From Methyloligella sp. GL2 (GTDB lineage Bacteria > Pseudomonadota > Alphaproteobacteria > Rhizobiales > Methyloligellaceae): a DNA stretch of 64,000 nt. The notes beneath the pieces are model-generated. The model saw only the letters and a program-made list of their open reading frames with translations. It was not told the DNA's origin and did no database searches. Position 1 is the stretch's first letter, and every line of letters begins with the position of its first letter. Location of the stretch: positions 2,054,988-2,118,987 of the forward strand of contig NZ_CP054476.1 of the NCBI RefSeq assembly GCF_013341275.1. Direction: 5' to 3'. Made by a program: the position numbers and the translations under genes. Positions 46,475 to 58,066 of the stretch are shown piece by piece.

Positions 46475-48232
46475 TTAATTCAACTCTTCAACGGCATGAA
46501 CGCCCAGAATGCCCAGTCCGGAGGAGAGGACACGTCTTAAAGCCTCGACAAGCATAATGCGTGCTTTGGTCAACTCTGGGTCGTTTTGGTGAATAAATCG
46601 TAATTGTGGCGAGTCTTTGCCTCTATTCCAAAGGCTGTGAAAGTCGCTCGCAAGATCATGAAGATAAAAACTGATGCGATGCGGCTCATGAACGGCAGCG
46701 GCAGCATTAACGATACGCGGAAAATGCGCGATGCGATGCATCACCGCCGATTCTGCTTCGTCGTCCAGACGATTTATTGCCGCGTCCGTCAACTCTACGC
46801 CCTCTAGATCAAGATCTGGAAAGACCTCGCGCACATTACGCAAGACTGAACAAGCCCGGGCATGGGCATACTGAACATAAAACACCGGGTTGTCGCGCGA
46901 CTGCTCGGTCACCTTTACAAAGTCGAACTCGAGCGGCGCATCATTCTTGCGATACAGCATCATGAAACGAACCGGACCTGGGCCCACCTCGTCCACGACG
47001 TCCCGCACAGTCACGAACGTCCCGGCACGTTTTGACATTTTTACAGGGGCGCCTGCCCTAAACAAGCGAACAAGCTGACATATCTTAACGTCGAGATCGG
47101 CGTCGTCTCCGACCAAAGCTTTCAGCGCCGAAATCATGCGTTTGACATGGCCGGAATGATCGGCGCCCCAGACGTCGATCATGGTCTTAAAGCCGCGTCT
47201 GAACTTCTCGCGGTGATAGGCGATGTCGGCTGCGAAATATGTCGGCGAGCCATCGGACTTCAAAAGCGCCCGGTCGAGGTCGTCGCCGAATTCGGTGGAG
47301 CGGAACAGGGTCTGTTCGCGGTCTTCCCAGTCTTCGTCGACCACACCCTTGGGCGGCGGCAGGCGTCCCTCATAGACCAGGCCTTTGGCCCGCAGATCGG
47401 CGATGGTCTCGCCCACCAGGTCCTGCCCCTCGCTCATCCAGCGCTCGGAGAAAAACACTTCATGATCAATGCCTAGCTCGGCGAGATCATCCTTGATCAC
47501 AGCGAGCATGGCGTCGATGGCGAACTGCCGAACGATAGGGAGCCAGTCGGCCTCCTCCATTTTCAACAGCTTATCCCCATATTTCTCGGCCAGAGCGGTT
47601 CCGACGGGCTTCAGATAGTCTCCCGGATAGAGACCTTCGGGGATTTCGCCGATTTCCTCGCCCAGCGCTTCGCGGTAGCGCAGGTAAGCGGAGCGGGCCA
47701 GCACGACGACCTGGGCGCCGGCATCGTTGACGTAGAACTCGCGGGTCACGTCATAGCCGGTGAAGTCGAGAAGATTGGCCAGCGCATCGCCGAACACCGC
47801 GCCGCGGCAATGGCCGACATGGAGCGGGCCGGTCGGGTTGGCGGAGACGAACTCGACATTGACCTTCTGACCTTTGCCGAGATCGCTACGCCCGTAGGCC
47901 TCGCCCTGTTTCAGCACGGTGCGCACCACGCCCGGCCAGAAGCTCGGCTTCAGGGTCATGTTGATGAAACCGGGACCGGCGATTTCGACCTTCTCGACCA
48001 GCGGGTCCTCGGCGATCAGCGGCATCAACTTTTCGGCGATGGCGCGCGGCGCCATCTTGGCGGGCTTGGCCAGCACCATGGCGGCATTGGTGGCGAGGTC
48101 GCCATGGCTTTCGTCGCGCGGCGGCTCGATGGTGACGGCGGTCAGCTTGGCATCGGCCGGCAAGACGGAGTCCGCCTGAAGCTGCGCAACCGCGCCCAGC
48201 ACACGATCGTAAAACGGGGCAAACACATCCAT
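46475..48232 (-). CDS. argS: Arginine-tRNA ligase
   Basis: ArgRS charges tRNA-Arg. The start ATG at 48230-48232 ([20 protein letters not shown]) gives 585 residues, the usual length; the frame opens 18 codons earlier without a ribosome site. Class I motifs are present: the HIGH-like [17 protein letters not shown] and KMSKRAGTF. The N-terminal additional domain carries [15 protein letters not shown]. The anticodon-binding C-terminus ends [20 protein letters not shown]. The 3' third (46561-47160) is distinctly less GC-rich (about 53% by my count) than the rest, while the protein remains normal. Confidence 0.97.
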   Translation of the reverse strand: MDVFAPFYDRVLGAVAQLQADSVLPADAKLTAVTIEPPRDESHGDLATNAAMVLAKPAKMAPRAIAEKLMPLIAEDPLVEKVEIAGPGFINMTLKPSFWPGVVRTVLKQGEAYGRSDLGKGQKVNVEFVSANPTGPLHVGHCRGAVFGDALANLLDFTGYDVTREFYVNDAGAQVVVLARSAYLRYREALGEEIGEIPEGLYPGDYLKPVGTALAEKYGDKLLKMEEADWLPIVRQFAIDAMLAVIKDDLAELGIDHEVFFSERWMSEGQDLVGETIADLRAKGLVYEGRLPPPKGVVDEDWEDREQTLFRSTEFGDDLDRALLKSDGSPTYFAADIAYHREKFRRGFKTMIDVWGADHSGHVKRMISALKALVGDDADLDVKICQLVRLFRAGAPVKMSKRAGTFVTVRDVVDEVGPGPVRFMMLYRKNDAPLEFDFVKVTEQSRDNPVFYVQYAHARACSVLRNVREVFPDLDLEGVELTDAAINRLDDEAESAVMHRIAHFPRIVNAAAAVHEPHRISFYLHDLASDFHSLWNRGKDSPQLRFIHQNDPELTKARIMLVEALRRVLSSGLGILGVHAVEELN

Positions 48233-48260
48233 GGAATCAGTCCGAAAAAGGCGGGGGCAC

Positions 48261-49445
48261 CTAACGCAGATCGGGAGTGACGTCAAATAGGCGCCGGTGC
48301 TCGGCCAGCGCGTAGCGGTCCGTCATGCCGGCGATGAAATCGCAGATATGGCGGGCATAAGCAGGCGAGCCCTCCTCCGGCGCCTGGTCGCTCCAATTCG
48401 GCGGCAGGGCTTTGGGGTTCCGGTTATAGAGATCGAACAGATCGCTGACCACCTGTTCCGCATCGCCCATGATCGCCATCACCCGCTTGTGGCGATAGAC
48501 GCGCTGTTTGAGGAAGTCGCGCAGCACTTGCAGCTCCGCCACCATCCTTTCGGAGAAGGCCGCGGTGGCCATCGGCGCATGGCGGATAGCCGCCGAATCG
48601 GCGGGGGCGAGAAATTCGATGCGCCGCATGGTCTCGCTGCGGGCATCCTCGATCATGCGGGTGATCAGCCGGCGGTTCAGCTCGTTCAGCATGCGGGAGG
48701 CTTCCAGCCCCGGATAGCGCAGCTGCAGCTCGGCCAGGATATCGCCGACCAGCGGCACCTCCCCCAGCTCCTCGAAGGCGAAGCAGCCGAAGCGGTAGCC
48801 GTCCTCCACATCGTGATTGTTGTAGGCGATGTCGTCGGAGAGCGCGGCGAGCTGGGCCTCGAGCGAGGCGTAAGTGGCAAGCTCCAGATCGTGCTTGGCG
48901 TTATAGCCGGTGATGGGGCCCGGAATCGCGGCCAAGTCGAGCATCGGCCCGTTATGCTTGACCAGGCCCTCGAGGGCCTCCCAGGTGAGGTTCAGCCCGT
49001 CGAACTCGGCGTATTTCCGCTCCAGCTCGGTGACCACGCGAAGGCTTTGGGCATTGTGGTCGAAGCCGCCGGCGCCTTGCATGGCGCGATGCAGCGCCCG
49101 CTCGCCGGAATGGCCGAAGGGCGAATGGCCGAGATCGTGGGCCAGCGCCACCGCCTCGGTCAGGTCCTCGTCCAGCGCCAGGCTGCGGGCCATGGTGCGG
49201 GCAATCTGGGCCACCTCCAGGCTGTGGGTCAGCCGGGTCCGGTAATGGTCGCCCTCGTGATAGATGAAGACTTGCGTCTTATGGGTCAGGCGGCGGAAGG
49301 CGGAGGCGTGCACGATGCGGTCGCGGTCGCGCTGAAACGGCGAGCGATGCGGGCTCATCGGCTCCGGCACCAGCCGGCCGCGGCTCTCGGACGCATCGGC
49401 CGCATAGGGCGCCGGACCCGAATAGAGGGCCGATTCCTGCGGCAT
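48261..49445 (-). CDS. dgt: dGTPase-like deoxynucleoside triphosphate triphosphohydrolase
   Basis: This HD-domain enzyme hydrolyses dNTPs to nucleosides and triphosphate. The ATG at 49443-49445 ([20 protein letters not shown]) gives 394 residues; a GTG at 49526 is in frame and would add 27 residues. Family signature: [40 protein letters not shown], the H...HD metal site [14 protein letters not shown] and [11 protein letters not shown]. The latter motif and FDHN are typical. It is first gene of the dgt-argS-SPOR block and divergent from erpA. Confidence 0.93.
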   Translation of the reverse strand: MPQESALYSGPAPYAADASESRGRLVPEPMSPHRSPFQRDRDRIVHASAFRRLTHKTQVFIYHEGDHYRTRLTHSLEVAQIARTMARSLALDEDLTEAVALAHDLGHSPFGHSGERALHRAMQGAGGFDHNAQSLRVVTELERKYAEFDGLNLTWEALEGLVKHNGPMLDLAAIPGPITGYNAKHDLELATYASLEAQLAALSDDIAYNNHDVEDGYRFGCFAFEELGEVPLVGDILAELQLRYPGLEASRMLNELNRRLITRMIEDARSETMRRIEFLAPADSAAIRHAPMATAAFSERMVAELQVLRDFLKQRVYRHKRVMAIMGDAEQVVSDLFDLYNRNPKALPPNWSDQAPEEGSPAYARHICDFIAGMTDRYALAEHRRLFDVTPDLR

Positions 49446-49613
49446 TTCGCGGTCGTCGCGGATGTTCAGACTATAGGTCAGTTGCGTCTCATCGGGCCCA
49501 TCACGATTGACAAGCCGGGCCGCCACCTTATCTCTTCGCTATATATGTAGAATACGCGCCGGCTTACAGGCGCCGAACATCAATCGATCTACGAAAATCA
49601 GACCTAACCCAGT

Positions 49614-49946
49614 ATGAGCAACGCGTCCATTACCATAAGCGAGAGCGCCGCAAAGCGCATCGAGGAGATCCTTGCCAGCGAAAACCCGGAGACCATGCTC
49701 CGCGTCACGGTGGAAGGCGGCGGCTGCTCGGGATTCCAGTACAAGTTCGATCTGGTCACCGACCGCGAGGCGGACGACCTCCTGATCGCCCGCGACGGGG
49801 CGAAGGTGGTGATCGATCCGATTTCCATCGCCTATGTCGAGGGTAGCGAGATCGACTTCGTCGACGATCTGATCGGGGCGCATTTCACGGTCAACAACCC
49901 GAACGCCACCGCCTCTTGCGGCTGCGGCACCAGCTTCTCGCTGTAG
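49614..49946 (+). CDS. erpA: Iron-sulfur cluster insertion protein ErpA
   Basis: ErpA is an A-type carrier that delivers Fe-S clusters. The 110-residue product starts MSNASITISESAAKRIEEIL and has the three conserved cysteines, in EGGGCSGFQYKF and SCGCGTSF near the C-terminus. The IDPISIAYVEGSEIDFVDDL segment is the A-type fold signature. It is divergent from dgt and followed after about 20 bases by palindromic repeats and xthA. Confidence 0.95.
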   Translation: MSNASITISESAAKRIEEILASENPETMLRVTVEGGGCSGFQYKFDLVTDREADDLLIARDGAKVVIDPISIAYVEGSEIDFVDDLIGAHFTVNNPNATASCGCGTSFSL

Positions 49947-49968
49947 CGGGGGCTTCTCCCTTGTCATA

Positions 49969-50054
49969 CGTCATGGCCGGGCTTGTCCCGGCCATCCACG
50001 TTGGCCCTCACGTTCAGAAAGTCGTGGATGCCCGGCACAAGGCCGGGCATGACG
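49969..50054. repeat. Composite palindromic repeat between erpA and xthA
   Basis: CGTCATGGCCGGGCTTGTCC then CGGCCATCCACG, a 20-base spacer, and CGTGGATGCCCGGCACAAGG then CCGGGCATGACG. The two hairpins face each other, the same layout as 19881-19964 and 21859-21941. Confidence 0.8.
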
Positions 50055-50079
50055 GTCTCTAGAGTGCTACGACAGTCGT

Positions 50080-50865
<786 letters not shown>

Positions 50866-50878
50866 GCCGGTTCGGGCT

Positions 50879-52099
50879 TTACGGCGCCGGGCTTCCGCTG
50901 AACCCCATGGACATACCGCCCATGCCTGCGCCTGTGCCGGGGAAGGAAAACCCGCCGGACGCGCGCTCGGCCGAGGCGGCGGCTGCGGAGCTGGAACTCG
51001 GGACCGGCGCCGGCGGCGCATCGGTGCCGAAGCCCAGAATCGTCTCGCTCTGACCTGCGGGCCGGAAATCTTCGGCAAACACCTCCGCCGGCGTGCCCTC
51101 AAGTGCGGTGGCGGTGCCGGCGGCGACCGGGACATGGTCTACAGCGCTATTGGCGGCGTCGCGCACCGCATTGCTGGCGGCGGAGGCCGGTTCGGCGTTG
51201 CCAAGCAGGAAGCCACCAAGCGACGCTGCTGCCGGGGTCTCGACGCTGACCACCGGTGTCTCCACCTCGGTCGGCAGCAGCGCGATCTGCGGGCCGCCCC
51301 AGCGCGGGATGGCCGCTTCGGTCGCTTTCAAGACCCGCGGGTCGGCATCCTCGAACGCCTCGTCGTAAAGCTGCTTGATCCAGGCCGGCTCGGCCTGGCC
51401 GTGCTCGCTGGCGTTGTGATGGGCCAGCGCGATCAGCGCGAGGCCGCGCACCTGGCGCGATTGCAGCTTCTCGCCGCGCCAGATCATCTCGCCGAGGGTC
51501 GCCTGCGAAGCGGCGTGCTGCTTGCGCGCGGCGGTGGCGAGCCAGTTGGCGCCGAGGCGGAAATTGCGCTCAACGCCGGTGCCGGACAGATAGAGCTTGG
51601 CCAGCTCATACTGCGCATCGGCATCGCCGAAATAGGTCGCCGCATGCTGGAACAGTCCCGCAGCGTGACGCGGATTGGGCGCCAGCTCGATCTCCGGGAT
51701 GCCTTCGAGCTGATAGCGGCCCAGGGCCACGAAGCTCTGCGCCACATATTTGGAAACCGGATTGCGCGGCGTGATCTCCGCATAGGTGTCGGCGATCTGC
51801 CGGTAATAGTAATAGGCCTTGCCGTCGTCCTTCGGCACCGAATCGCCGGCCGCATAGAGCTCGGCGAGACGGAGCTGAGCACCGAGCACGCCGCGATCGG
51901 CGGCGAAGCGCAAGGCGGGAAGCCCCGCCTTGATGGCACCGGAGCGGAAGGACGAGATGCCTTGCCGATAGGCGGCGGTCGCGGAGCTGAAGACACCGGT
52001 TTGCGTTGCCGCCTCGCCTGCCGCATCGACCTGCGCCAGGGCGGGCGTCCCGCAAAATGTCATCAGCGCGACCGCGCCCAGGGCAAGGCGTTTACACAT
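50879..52099 (-). CDS. ExoR-like periplasmic Sel1-repeat protein
   Basis: ExoR in Sinorhizobium is a periplasmic repressor of the ExoS-ChvI two-component system. The 406-residue product begins with a signal peptide ([20 protein letters not shown] then LA). Residues 30-250 contain Sel1-like repeats ([60 protein letters not shown]) and the ExoR-type segment [20 protein letters not shown]. ExoR of rhizobia is near 270 residues; the last 140 here are an additional Ala/Pro/Ser-rich and then Gly/Met/Phe-rich tail. The gene starts eight bases before the ilvD stop, so it is translationally coupled to ilvD. No exoS-chvI genes are in the window. Confidence 0.8.
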   Translation of the reverse strand: MCKRLALGAVALMTFCGTPALAQVDAAGEAATQTGVFSSATAAYRQGISSFRSGAIKAGLPALRFAADRGVLGAQLRLAELYAAGDSVPKDDGKAYYYYRQIADTYAEITPRNPVSKYVAQSFVALGRYQLEGIPEIELAPNPRHAAGLFQHAATYFGDADAQYELAKLYLSGTGVERNFRLGANWLATAARKQHAASQATLGEMIWRGEKLQSRQVRGLALIALAHHNASEHGQAEPAWIKQLYDEAFEDADPRVLKATEAAIPRWGGPQIALLPTEVETPVVSVETPAAASLGGFLLGNAEPASAASNAVRDAANSAVDHVPVAAGTATALEGTPAEVFAEDFRPAGQSETILGFGTDAPPAPVPSSSSAAAASAERASGGFSFPGTGAGMGGMSMGFSGSPAP

Positions 52100-53816
52100 C
52101 GGCGTAACAAGAGACTTCCGCCTCTGCCCCTGGATGGGTCACCGCGCCGTCGCGCGCCGCCCCGACCTGATCGGAGTACTTCCAGATGGCGCCGCTGCGA
52201 ACGTCGTTTTCCCGCGGGGTCCAGCTCTTCTTACGCTCGGCCAGCTCCTCGTCGGAGAGCTCGACCTCCAGAGTGCCCTTCTCCGCATCCAGCACGATGA
52301 TGTCGCCGTCGCGCAAGAGGCCGATGGGACCGCCGATGGCGGCTTCCGGCCCGACATGGCCGACGCAGAAGCCGCGGGTGGCGCCGGAGAAGCGGCCGTC
52401 GGTGATCAAAGCGACCTTGTCGCCCATGCCCTGGCCGTAAAGCGCCGCGGTGGTGGCCAGCATCTCGCGCATGCCTGGACCGCCGCGCGGCCCTTCATAG
52501 CGGATGACCAGCACCTCGCCTTCCTTGTAGTCGCGGCTGGAGACGGCGGCGAAGGCCTCCTCCTCGCAGTCGAAGCAGCGAGCGGGGCCGCGGAATTGCA
52601 GCTTCTTCATGCCGGCGACCTTCACGATGCCGCCCTCGGGCGCCAGGTTGCCGCGAAGCCCGACGACACCGCCGGTCTTGGAGATCGGCTTGTCGGCCGG
52701 ATAGATCACGTCCTGATCCGGGTTCCAGGCGACCTTGGCCAGGTTCTCGGCGATGGTGCGGCCAGTGACGGTCATGCAATCGCCGTGCAGATAGCCGTGA
52801 TCGAGCAGCGTCTTCATCACCAGCGGGATGCCGCCGACCTCGAACAGATCCTTGGCAACATAGCGGCCGCCCGGCTTCAGATCGGCGATATAGGGCGTCT
52901 TCTTGAAGATCTCGGCGACGTCGAAGAGATCGAACTTGATGCCGCATTCATTGGCGATGGCCGGCAGGTGCAGCCCGGCATTGGTGGAGCCGCCGGACGC
53001 GGCGACCACGGCGGCGGCATTTTCCAGCGCCTTGCGGGTGACGATGTCGCGCGGGCGGATATTCATGGCGATGAGGTCCATCACCTTGGCGCCGGCGGTC
53101 ATGCAGAACTGGTCGCGCATCTCGTAGGGCGCGGGCGCACCGGCCGAATAGGGCAGCGCCAGGCCGATCGCCTCAGAGACCATGGCCATGGTGTTGGCGG
53201 TGAACTGCGCCCCGCAAGCGCCGGCCGACGGACAGGCCACCTGCTCCAGCGCCTCAAGATCCTCGTCGGACATATTGCCGACGGAGTGCTGGCCGACCGC
53301 CTCGAACACGTCCTGAACGGTGACCGGCTTGCCCTTGAAGGTGCCGGGCAGGATCGAGCCGCCATAGATGAAGATCGAAGGCACGTTGAGACGGCACATG
53401 GCCATCATCATGCCGGGCAGCGACTTATCGCAGCCGGCCATGCCGACCAGCGCGTCGTAGCAATGGCCGCGCATGGTGAGCTCGACGGAATCGGCGATCA
53501 CCTCGCGGGAGGGCAGCGAGGCCTTCATGCCCTGATGGCCCATGGCGATGCCGTCGGTGACGGTGATGGTGCAGAATTCGCGCGGCGTGCCTTGCGCCGA
53601 GGCGACGCCCTTCTTCACGGCCTGAGCCTGGCGCATCAGCGAGATGTTGCACGGGGCCGCCTCGTTCCAGCAGGTGGCGACACCGACGAAGGGCTGATGG
53701 ATCTGCTTACCCGTCAGCCCCATGGCGTAATAATAGGAACGGTGCGGGGCCCGGCTCGGGCCCTCCGTGACATGCCTGCTCGGCAGGCGCGATTTATCGA
53801 AAGTCTTGGCGTCCAT
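52092..53816 (-). CDS. ilvD: Dihydroxy-acid dehydratase
   Basis: IlvD makes 2-keto acids for isoleucine and valine synthesis with an Fe-S cluster. The ATG at 53814-53816 ([20 protein letters not shown]) gives 574 residues; an upstream in-frame start at 53834 has no support. Cluster cysteines are in [28 protein letters not shown] and [16 protein letters not shown]-terminal [20 protein letters not shown] is conserved. The last codons overlap the ExoR-like gene by eight bases. Two stem-loops lie in the 5' leader. Confidence 0.96.
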   Translation of the reverse strand: MDAKTFDKSRLPSRHVTEGPSRAPHRSYYYAMGLTGKQIHQPFVGVATCWNEAAPCNISLMRQAQAVKKGVASAQGTPREFCTITVTDGIAMGHQGMKASLPSREVIADSVELTMRGHCYDALVGMAGCDKSLPGMMMAMCRLNVPSIFIYGGSILPGTFKGKPVTVQDVFEAVGQHSVGNMSDEDLEALEQVACPSAGACGAQFTANTMAMVSEAIGLALPYSAGAPAPYEMRDQFCMTAGAKVMDLIAMNIRPRDIVTRKALENAAAVVAASGGSTNAGLHLPAIANECGIKFDLFDVAEIFKKTPYIADLKPGGRYVAKDLFEVGGIPLVMKTLLDHGYLHGDCMTVTGRTIAENLAKVAWNPDQDVIYPADKPISKTGGVVGLRGNLAPEGGIVKVAGMKKLQFRGPARCFDCEEEAFAAVSSRDYKEGEVLVIRYEGPRGGPGMREMLATTAALYGQGMGDKVALITDGRFSGATRGFCVGHVGPEAAIGGPIGLLRDGDIIVLDAEKGTLEVELSDEELAERKKSWTPRENDVRSGAIWKYSDQVGAARDGAVTHPGAEAEVSCYADV

Positions 53817-53871
53817 GGAACCTGTACTACTCACCCCCCAAAGACGGCGGCAGAATGGCGCACATTAGGCC

Positions 53872-53914
53872 ATTTCGGTATCCGAAATCGTAGTCTTCGC
53901 CGCACATGGCGAAG
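53872..53914 (-). promoter_or_regulatory. Two adjacent stem-loops in the ilvD leader
   Basis: ATTTCGG-TAT-CCGAAAT (53872-53888) and CTTCGCC-N6-GGCGAAG (53895-53914) are both perfect and lie 56 to 98 bases upstream of the ilvD start. They could form a structured leader or terminator/antiterminator pair. The small frame starting at 53907 runs through both. No known riboswitch is recognised. Confidence 0.4.
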
Positions 53915-54060
53915 AGGCAATTACGGAGCGTGCTCCACCGTCTTCCGTTACCCTTACGGGCATGACTTATGGGGGCGAGCGGTAGCAAGGTTTTATGGCG
54001 CAAACGGGGCGCAAATGCCGCACTGCGTTGCCGATCCGCCACAATGGCACGCAATTACGG

Positions 54061-54097
54061 CCGGTCGTCCCTCACAGCTCATGTGAGGTCCAACCGG
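54061..54097 (-). terminator. Possible valS terminator
   Basis: A nested inverted repeat, CCGGT...CCTCACA-GCTCA-TGTGAGG...ACCGG, lies 32 to 68 bases after the valS stop. No T-tract follows in the minus direction. Weak candidate. Confidence 0.3.
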
Positions 54098-54128
54098 TTA
54101 TGTCATTGATTTCAGTGTCTGTTTTGAC

Positions 54129-56852
54129 CTAAAGCGCGGCCTGAAGCCGCTCCAGCGCCTGATTGAGGCGCGCGGCGGTGGCTTCCGCATCGGTCTTGCG
54201 CTCGCGCTGCTCCTCCACCACGTGCTCCGGCGCGCGGGAGACGAACTTCTCGTTGGCGAGCTTGGCGGTGAGCTGCTTGATCTCGCCCTCCACCTTGCCG
54301 ATCTCTTTTCGGAGCCGGGTCTGCTCGGCGTCGACATCAATGATGCCGGCGAGCGGCAGCGCCAGCACCGCCTCGTCGAGAACAACCTGAACTGCGCCTT
54401 TCGGGGTCTCGCCGAAATCGATGGTCTCGATACGGGCGAGACGCTTCAGGGTCGCCTCGTGGCGGGCGATACGGGCTTTGGTCTCCTCGCCTGCCCCGGA
54501 GATCACCAGCGGCGCGCGGGCGCCGGCAGGGACGTTCATCTCGGCCCGGACCGAGCGAATCTCGGAGACGAAGCGGATCACCCAGTCGATCTCGGCATCG
54601 GCGTGCGAATTCTCCAACCCCTGATGGGTGGGCCAGGCGCTGAGCATCAGCAGCTCGTCGCGGGTCTCGCCTTCGGCAACGCGCTTCTCCCATAGCTCCT
54701 CGGTGACGAAGGGCATGAAGGGATGCAGCAGCTTCAGGGCGCGGTCGAGCACGAAGCTCGCCATGGCGCGGGTCTCGGCCTTGGCCGCCTCGTCCTCGCC
54801 ATTCAGGATCGGCTTGATCAGCTCCAGATACCAATCGCAGAAGATGTGCCAGACGAAGTGATAGATCGCGCCGGCGGCATCGTTGAAGCGGTAGGTCTCC
54901 AGCGCTTCGGTGACCGCGGCCGCGGCCCGCTCGCTCTCGCCGGCGATCCAGCGATTGACCGTCTCCTTCGCCGCTGCGGGATCGAAATCGGGCTTATGAG
55001 CGCAGCCGTTCATCTCGGCGAAGCGCGCCGCGTTCCACAGCTTGGTGGCGAAGTTGCGATAGCCCTCGACGCGGGAGGTGGCGAGCTTGATGTCCCGCCC
55101 CTGGGCGGCCATGGCGGCCAGGGTGAAGCGCAGAGCGTCGGCGCCGTATTGGTCGATCAGCTCCAGGGGATCGATGACGTTGCCCTTGGATTTCGACATC
55201 TTGGCGCCCTTCTCGTCGCGGACGAGCGCATGGATATAGACCTGATGGAACGGCACCTCTTCCATGAAGTGGAGGCCCATCATCATCATGCGGGCGACCC
55301 AGAAGAAGATGATGTCGAAGCCGGTGACCAGGACCGAGGTCGGGTAGTAGCGCTTCAGCTCCGGCGTCTGGTCGGGCCAGCCCAGGGTGGAGAAAGCCCA
55401 AAGCCCGGAGGAGAACCAGGTGTCGAGGACGTCTTCGTCCTGGGTCAGTTCGACCTCGCTGCCGAAATGCTCTTTCGCCTTGGCGTGGGCGGCCTCTTCG
55501 TCTCCGGCGACGAAGATTTCGCCGTCCGGTCCGTACCAGGCCGGGATCTGGTGGCCCCACCAGAGCTGGCGCGAGATGCACCAGGGCTGGATGTTCTCCA
55601 TCCAGTGGAAATAGGTGTTCTCCCAGTTCTGGGGGACGAAACGGGTGGCGCCGCCGCGGACAGCCTCGATGGCCGGCTTGGCCAGGGTCTTGGCGTCGAC
55701 ATACCACTGGTCGGTGAGGAAAGGCTCGATGACGACGCCGGAGCGGTCGCCATGGGGCACCGCATGGGTGTTGTCCTCGATCTCCTGCAGGAAGCCGCGC
55801 TCGGTCAGCATGGCGACGACCATCTTGCGGGCGGCGAAGCGCTCCTGACCCTCCAAAGCCTGAATCGTCTCAGAGAGTTCGGGCGTCTCCTCAAGCCCCT
55901 GCATGAACTCCGGATTGTCCTTCAGGAGGATATTGGCCTCCTTGTCGAGGATGGAGATCATCGGCAGGTCGTGACGCTTGCCGACCTCGAAGTCGTTGAA
56001 GTCGTGGGCCGGGGTGATCTTCACCGCGCCGGAGCCCTTCTCCGGATCGGAATATTCATCGGCGACGATGGGAATGCGGCGGCCGACCAGCGGCAGGACG
56101 ACGTGTCTGCCGACCAGATCGGTGTAGCGCTCATCTTCCGGGTGAACCGCAACGGCGGTGTCGCCGAGCATGGTTTCGGGGCGCGTCGTGGCGACGACGA
56201 TATAGGTCGACGGATCGCTCGGATCGAAATTCTTGCCCTCGAGCGGATAGCGGAAATGCCAAAGATGCCCCCTCACCTCCTTCTGCTCGACCTCGAGGTC
56301 GGAGATGGCGGTGAGCAGCTTGGGGTCCCAGTTGACCAGGCGCTTATCCTTGTAGATCAGCCCGGCCTCGTAGAGCTCGACGAAAACCTTGCGGACGGCC
56401 TTCGAGAGCCCTTCATCCATGGTGAAGCGCTCGCGCGACCAGTCGCAGGAGGCGCCTAGGCGCTTCAGCTGCGAGAGAATGGTGCCGCCGGATTCCTGCT
56501 TCCAGGCCCAGACCCGCTCGATGAACTTCTCGCGGCCCATGGCGCGGCGGCCGGGCTCCTGGCGCTCCATCAGCTGGCGCTCGACCACCATCTGGGTGGC
56601 GATACCGGCGTGATCCATGCCCGGCTGCCACAGCACGTCCTTGCCGCGCATGCGCTCGAAGCGGACCAGCACGTCCTGAAGCGTGTTGTTCAGGGCGTGG
56701 CCCATATGCAGCGAGCCGGTGACGTTCGGTGGCGGAATGACGATGGCGTAGGATTGGCCGCCAGTATCCCTGGCTGCGAAGGCGTTTTGCTCCTCCCACG
56801 CGGCGTAGATCTCGCCTTCAATCGCGGCAGGGGAATAGGTTTTTTCAAGCAT
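54129..56852 (-). CDS. valS: Valine-tRNA ligase
   Basis: ValRS charges tRNA-Val and edits mischarged threonine. The start is the ATG at 56850-56852 ([20 protein letters not shown]), giving 907 residues; the frame opens 22 codons earlier without a site. Motifs: HIGH-type [38 protein letters not shown], and editing-domain segment [17 protein letters not shown]. The C-terminus has the coiled-coil arm ([20 protein letters not shown]). Upstream on the same strand is popZ. Confidence 0.97.
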   Translation of the reverse strand: MLEKTYSPAAIEGEIYAAWEEQNAFAARDTGGQSYAIVIPPPNVTGSLHMGHALNNTLQDVLVRFERMRGKDVLWQPGMDHAGIATQMVVERQLMERQEPGRRAMGREKFIERVWAWKQESGGTILSQLKRLGASCDWSRERFTMDEGLSKAVRKVFVELYEAGLIYKDKRLVNWDPKLLTAISDLEVEQKEVRGHLWHFRYPLEGKNFDPSDPSTYIVVATTRPETMLGDTAVAVHPEDERYTDLVGRHVVLPLVGRRIPIVADEYSDPEKGSGAVKITPAHDFNDFEVGKRHDLPMISILDKEANILLKDNPEFMQGLEETPELSETIQALEGQERFAARKMVVAMLTERGFLQEIEDNTHAVPHGDRSGVVIEPFLTDQWYVDAKTLAKPAIEAVRGGATRFVPQNWENTYFHWMENIQPWCISRQLWWGHQIPAWYGPDGEIFVAGDEEAAHAKAKEHFGSEVELTQDEDVLDTWFSSGLWAFSTLGWPDQTPELKRYYPTSVLVTGFDIIFFWVARMMMMGLHFMEEVPFHQVYIHALVRDEKGAKMSKSKGNVIDPLELIDQYGADALRFTLAAMAAQGRDIKLATSRVEGYRNFATKLWNAARFAEMNGCAHKPDFDPAAAKETVNRWIAGESERAAAAVTEALETYRFNDAAGAIYHFVWHIFCDWYLELIKPILNGEDEAAKAETRAMASFVLDRALKLLHPFMPFVTEELWEKRVAEGETRDELLMLSAWPTHQGLENSHADAEIDWVIRFVSEIRSVRAEMNVPAGARAPLVISGAGEETKARIARHEATLKRLARIETIDFGETPKGAVQVVLDEAVLALPLAGIIDVDAEQTRLRKEIGKVEGEIKQLTAKLANEKFVSRAPEHVVEEQRERKTDAEATAARLNQALERLQAAL

Positions 56853-57031
56853 GATCGGGCGGAAGTTGATAAAGGCCGGTCGCCGGCGCAGCCGGTCTGG
56901 CCACGCCGTGCGTGTCAATCGAGACCTGTCAATAGAACGGCTGGCCCCGGAAGGGAAGACCAGGCGGGGCGAGACTTAAAAGCCCGCCCCTTTTGCCGAA
57001 GCCGATTGTCGTGCTGGAGGCTAGTTCTTGC

Positions 57032-57916
57032 CTAGTTTTTGCGCCGCGTCTGAGCTGCGAGCTCTTCCTTCAGCGTCTCTTCCAGGATGCGCGACATGTT
57101 GTGGTCGAGCCAATGGCGCAGCATGGGCCGCAGCATCTCGCGTACGGTCTCTTCCATGGACTTCTCGGTGTCGTCGTCCGTATAGGACGCGAAGCTCGAA
57201 GACGGACGCGAGGCAGCGCCGTTGCGCGAGGTCAGCTCCGGCATCGGGCTCGTCGGGAAGGCAGCGGCATCCTGAGCGATGCGTGCGTCTTCATCCTCGG
57301 CCGTGGAGACCTCTACGCTCTCCTCTTCCGCACTTTCGGCCTCGCTAGAGAGGTCGGGTGCGGACGGGGCCTGGGGGGCCAGGCTGGACTCGATATGGCC
57401 GCCGCGCAGAGCGGCGATCGCCGCCTCGAGGGCCGAGCCCTGCTCGACCACCGCGGCAGCGGCGCTCGGGGTCTCTTCTTCCTCGAAGGCAAAACCGAAT
57501 TCTTCGCCAAGCTCCAGCAGCTCGTCTTCGCCGCCAGCGCTCGGTGCCTCGGCCGGCTCCTCGCTTGCGGCGCCGACCGGCTCAGCAGGCTCAGCCGGAG
57601 CAGGCGGCTCGACCGGCTCGGGCTGCTCGAGCTCCAGAGGCTCGGCCTCGCCTTCGCCGGAAAGATCGAGAATCTCCTCCTCGGCCTCTTCCAAGCTCGG
57701 TGCTTCCTCGCTCGAAGCTTCCGCCGCCGGCGCGCCGAGCTCCATGGGCTCCTCCTGTTCGGGAGAAGCCGCAACCGGCTCTTCTTCGCCAAGGACCAGC
57801 TCTTCTTCTGCCGTGTCCTCCGGCGGCGTCGCCGTCTCCTCTTCGGAAATGATTCGGCGGATGGAAGCGAGGATCTCTTCCATCGTGGGCTCGGGTGCCC
57901 GATCCGTACTGCTCAT
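57032..57916 (-). CDS. popZ: PopZ/DUF2497-family polar organizing protein
   Basis: PopZ self-assembles at cell poles and captures chromosome-segregation and signalling proteins in alphaproteobacteria. The ATG at 57914-57916 gives MSSTDRAPEPTMEEILASIR, with the N-terminal helix MEEILASIRRIISEEE typical of the family. Residues about 25-200 are an acidic, Pro/Glu/Ala-rich disordered linker. The C-terminal helices (about 245-290: MEETVREMLRPMLRHWLDHN then MSRILEETLKEELAAQ) drive oligomerisation. At 294 residues it is longer than Caulobacter PopZ because of the linker. A CtrA box lies 72 bases upstream of its start. Confidence 0.93.
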   Translation of the reverse strand: MSSTDRAPEPTMEEILASIRRIISEEETATPPEDTAEEELVLGEEEPVAASPEQEEPMELGAPAAEASSEEAPSLEEAEEEILDLSGEGEAEPLELEQPEPVEPPAPAEPAEPVGAASEEPAEAPSAGGEDELLELGEEFGFAFEEEETPSAAAAVVEQGSALEAAIAALRGGHIESSLAPQAPSAPDLSSEAESAEEESVEVSTAEDEDARIAQDAAAFPTSPMPELTSRNGAASRPSSSFASYTDDDTEKSMEETVREMLRPMLRHWLDHNMSRILEETLKEELAAQTRRKN

Positions 57917-57987
57917 CACAAAACCTTTCGCCGCAATTCAACCTGCATCATACACCTCGATGCAGTACGCCCCCGCGCGAGCGCAGC

Positions 57988-58003
57988 TTAACATAGGCTT
58001 AAC
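57988..58003 (-). promoter_or_regulatory. Consensus CtrA binding site upstream of popZ
   Basis: TTAACATAGGCTTAAC is a full match to the CtrA motif TTAA-N7-TTAAC (second half includes the C). It lies 72 bases upstream of the popZ start and 64 bases from the tolC stop. It is the only such match noticed in the window. Regulation by CtrA is inferred, not shown. Confidence 0.65.
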
Positions 58004-58066
58004 TTACAAGTCTCGGCCTGGTTGGGGGAAGAGTCGCGCTAACTATGGTTAAAACGAGGCAGGCCC

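Larger units (their letters stand above)
53817..54128 (-). other. ilvD leader and valS-ilvD intergenic region
   Basis: This stretch of 312 bases has no supported gene. It contains two adjacent stem-loops at 53872-53914, a 26-codon open frame (53827-53907) that ends ten bases before ilvD, and a hairpin at 54061-54097 near the valS end. The small frame lacks a ribosome site; its translation is uncertain. Confidence 0.55.

Noticed and set aside
45451..46557. Leu/Ile-rich plus-strand frame opposite the SPOR gene
   Set aside because: It is the complement of the Gln/Tyr-rich repeats; its apparent membrane-protein look is an artefact.
53827..54054. 75-codon minus-strand frame upstream of ilvD as a gene
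   Set aside because: No ribosome site; the N-terminal part has no features. Only its last 26 codons are mentioned as a possible leader peptide.
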